Assembly: GCF_004570865.1 (NCBI RefSeq)
Contig: NZ_SPQS01000026.1
Location: forward strand, 1-64,000
DNA length: 64,000 nucleotides
Source: Bradyrhizobium frederickii
Lineage (GTDB): Bacteria; Pseudomonadota; Alphaproteobacteria; Rhizobiales; Xanthobacteraceae
Reading direction: 5' to 3'
Translations under genes and position numbers: made by a program
The notes under the pieces: model-generated
The model's input: the letters and a program-made list of their open reading frames with translations, nothing else
Databases searched by the model: none
What the model was told of the DNA's origin: nothing
Part shown: piece after piece, positions 62,145 through 64,000 of the stretch
Layout: every line of letters begins with the position of its first letter
How positions within the stretch are numbered: the first letter of the stretch is position 1

Positions 62145-63357
62145 GAAGCTTGTTATCCGTCTCGAAGAGGTTGAGCTGTTCGTGGTTCGCATGTGAGGGC
62201 CGGCAAGCCCAATCTACCGGGGCGAGCGATTCTTCCCGTGGAGCGTCCTTGCCGCCCATAATGTTTATGTAGATTTCAAGTACGTCCAAGAATCTGGGAT
62301 CCGGACGAAAAAACAAATGATCTAGATTCCAAAGCCCGGAGGTGACGATCCGCCAGTCGACGCTCGCCCGTCCGAGCCAATTGCTATTGGGAGCCGGTCG
62401 TATTCCCAAAACGTTTGTGCGGGACAGTAGACCGATAATATTTCGCTCAAGATATGCTCGATCGCTCCGAGGCCCAGCCGCATCAGGAACACTTAGCCAA
62501 AGCAATCGCATGTCGCCGATGACGCTGGATACTTTTCGCTCCAACAAAGACTCACTAGCCCGCACATCTGCTGGTGCAGACTGACCGACGCCCCAAGATG
62601 CGGGCAATGCCTCGTCCCCTCTGCGGCCGAGAGCCCGTCCTACGTGCGAGCGGAATATCGATGATCGATGACTACCTCCGCCGTGGCCTGCGACCCCACG
62701 GTGCGTACTAATGCGGTCCCACAAGGTGGTGCGTGAGCCAGCACTCACTGCGTGAGTTCCGACCCGCGTGATCCAGTCTCGGCCAGCGGGTCCAACAGGC
62801 TCGACAACGAAATAGAGCCCTCGCTCGGGCCATGGCTGCCGTCCAGTCGCTTGGGAAAGAAGTCGTCCACCGACCTGAATGCGAGCTAACTGACGCATCA
62901 ACTGTCCGAAGCGGATTAGCATCGTCTTCAGAAGGGCTTCGTCATTAATCTCTCGAAGGTACTGTAACCGTGCGCCAAGGGATCTACGCCCGAGCGGTTG
63001 TTGGAGTCTGTAGCCTGAGGCCAGCAAGGTAGACTTAAGGGGCTTGAAGTAGTCATCCCCGGTGAAGAAGATAAGGGTATCATTTGGGGAAGCGGCCGAT
63101 GCGAGCTGAGCAGCGACCCGAGTTCCCCAAGCAGCGCGTTCAGCTGCGGGCATGAACTTAAGAGTCTGCTCATAGGGCGAGACGATGTCGCCTGGATTCA
63201 GCAACCCATGCTTCGCCGATAAGATCCGAACTTGCTTGCAGCGATCGAGAGCCGCGAGCAACGACTTTCGAAACAACGGGGAGACGTAGAGATCTGAGGC
63301 ATGCGTCGCTACTTGGCGCTTGGTTTTCGTGCACGCAACGAGGGCGAGATCACCCAT
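62134..63357 (-). CDS. DUF6884 plus GIY-YIG-like protein
   Basis: A 407-residue protein. The N-terminal DUF6884 (YaaA-related) domain: LALVACTKTKRQVATHASDLYVSPLFRKS, VRILSAKHGLLNPGDIVSPYEQTLKFM. After a linker (residues 130-185) comes a GIY-YIG-like nuclease pattern: RGLYFVVEPVGPAGRDWITRVGTHAV, TLWDRISTHRG, HRSSIFRSHVGRALGRRG. The last third has an SDRAYLERNIIGLLSR helix and LSGLWNLDHLFF-type segments. Starts 2 bases after the queC stop. DUF6884 is often linked to 7-deazaguanine genes. Confidence 0.75.
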   Translation of the reverse strand: MGDLALVACTKTKRQVATHASDLYVSPLFRKSLLAALDRCKQVRILSAKHGLLNPGDIVSPYEQTLKFMPAAERAAWGTRVAAQLASAASPNDTLIFFTGDDYFKPLKSTLLASGYRLQQPLGRRSLGARLQYLREINDEALLKTMLIRFGQLMRQLARIQVGGRLLSQATGRQPWPERGLYFVVEPVGPAGRDWITRVGTHAVSAGSRTTLWDRISTHRGVAGHGGGSHRSSIFRSHVGRALGRRGDEALPASWGVGQSAPADVRASESLLERKVSSVIGDMRLLWLSVPDAAGPRSDRAYLERNIIGLLSRTNVLGIRPAPNSNWLGRASVDWRIVTSGLWNLDHLFFRPDPRFLDVLEIYINIMGGKDAPREESLAPVDWACRPSHANHEQLNLFETDNKLHGA

Positions 63358-63359
63358 AA

Positions 63360-63986
63360 TCAGAGTCCTGCCCAAGCGTGAGCATGTAGCTTACATGCAT
63401 CGCAATGATGGCACGGTGCGATGGTGCCGTTGACGCGTTGGGGCCTGTAACAGCTCCAAGTGTCCCACTCGCCTAAGCCAAGCTCGCGCGCGAGCAAAGC
63501 GATTTGCCGCTTACTCATTCTCAGCAACGGAGCTTGTAAGCTGGCCCCTCCAGGGCTTGCTATGGCTAACATATTTCTGAAAGACTCAAAAAATTCGATC
63601 GTACAGTCAGGATAACCGGAAAAGTCTACGCAATTGAGCCCTATGTGGATTTCATCCGCGTGTAGGCCCGCCGCATGTGCGGCGGCAAGTGACAGAAAGA
63701 CAATATTGCGTCCAGGCAGGAACGCGGGTGAGATCGAAGAGGGCATTTCTTCAATGTCGCGATCGAGTGGAATTTTACGCTGGGGTTTTTCCCATTGAAC
63801 ACGGACCACTTCCCGGCGCGCCCCGATGGCTGCAGCTTGCTGCTCTGCAAACGTCATTTCTACAGCAAGCCGTTGCCCATAGTCGACGCCAAGGCTTATT
63901 ACCTCATGACCCGCCCGATGCGCTGCGTAAAGGCACACGGTCGAATCCATACCCCCGCTATGAAGCACCAAAATTCGACGCCTCAT
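63360..63986 (-). CDS. queC: QueC-like 7-cyano-7-deazaguanine synthase
   Basis: A 208-residue PP-loop ATPase. The ATP motif LVLHSGGMDSTVCLYAA is at residues 6-22, then SLGVDYGQRLAVEMTFAEQQ and AFLPGRNIVFLSLAAAHA. Four Cys for zinc are kept (TWSCYRP ... APCHHCDACKLHAHAW). The queuosine enzyme makes preQ0 from carboxydeazaguanine; QueC relatives in defence operons can instead modify proteins or nucleotides. ATG 63986 has GGAGGTG 6 bases upstream. The operon may continue beyond the window edge. Confidence 0.88.
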   Translation of the reverse strand: MRRRILVLHSGGMDSTVCLYAAHRAGHEVISLGVDYGQRLAVEMTFAEQQAAAIGARREVVRVQWEKPQRKIPLDRDIEEMPSSISPAFLPGRNIVFLSLAAAHAAGLHADEIHIGLNCVDFSGYPDCTIEFFESFRNMLAIASPGGASLQAPLLRMSKRQIALLARELGLGEWDTWSCYRPQRVNGTIAPCHHCDACKLHAHAWAGL

Positions 63987-64000
63987 CAATCACCTCCAAC

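Overview
The window is GC-rich DNA from an alphaproteobacterium, most likely a Hyphomicrobiales member near Bradyrhizobium/Nitrobacter. This is inferred from protein style (DUF1508, DUF3606, Ku with a Lys-rich tail, Trb/DUF3363 conjugation genes), not from a marker gene. Nearly all of it looks like one integrative and conjugative element (ICE) with its cargo. No rRNA, tRNA, CRISPR array or integrase gene was seen.

Layout: 0-4 kb is insertion-sequence debris (a 5'-truncated IS5-type transposase, a DUF1508 gene and an intact-looking IS21 istA/istB pair). 4.1-13.7 kb is a complete mating-pair operon on the minus strand, read trbB-C-D-E-J-K-L-F-G-I plus a DUF2274 gene, with most genes overlapping. 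An MFS transporter (13.9-15.2 kb) separates it from a CopG-type gene, the coupling protein traG (frameshifted in a run of eight C) and a DUF3363 relaxase. An IS66 element with a perfect 8-bp target duplication sits upstream of the relaxase, inside a 288-bp tandem duplication. 23.2-28.7 kb holds the rest of the transfer/maintenance module: lytic transglycosylase, TraF peptidase, DUF2840, three iteron-like repeats, a RepA-type initiator, an AlpA-like regulator, a split DUF6499/DUF2285 module resembling the frameshift-made excision activator FseA, an XRE regulator and DUF736. 29-39.5 kb carries a DUF2493 protein, a Toprim primase-like protein, a methylase/Strawberry-notch helicase gene with an apparent internal deletion, a large ParB-like protein and an ArdC antirestriction protein.

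From 39.6 kb the content is accessory. A dispersed hairpin-bearing repeat family brackets a set of DNA-repair genes (LigD-type ligase, Ku, NUDIX, metallophosphoesterase, SRAP). A secreted amidohydrolase and a Kelch-like protein follow, then a DnaQ-like exonuclease, a DUF5623 protein, a two-gene Gabija-type anti-phage system (gajA/gajB, with an altered Walker A in gajA), a DUF2971 protein and an XRE/ImmA-type peptidase with a partner gene. At the right edge is a tightly packed minus-strand operon: QueC-like synthase, DUF6884/GIY-YIG-like protein, SIR2-like plus P-loop kinase protein, nucleoside deoxyribosyltransferase. I do not recognise this combination as a named system; it is the best candidate here for something new.

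How it fits together: relaxase, coupling protein and Trb channel move the element. RepA/ParB/iterons may maintain the excised circle, and the FseA-like module may restrict excision. ArdC, DUF736 and the primase may help establishment. Gabija and the QueC operon plausibly defend the host. Several core genes (traG, helicase, DUF2285 part) carry lesions, so current mobility is doubtful unless these are recoded or are assembly errors.
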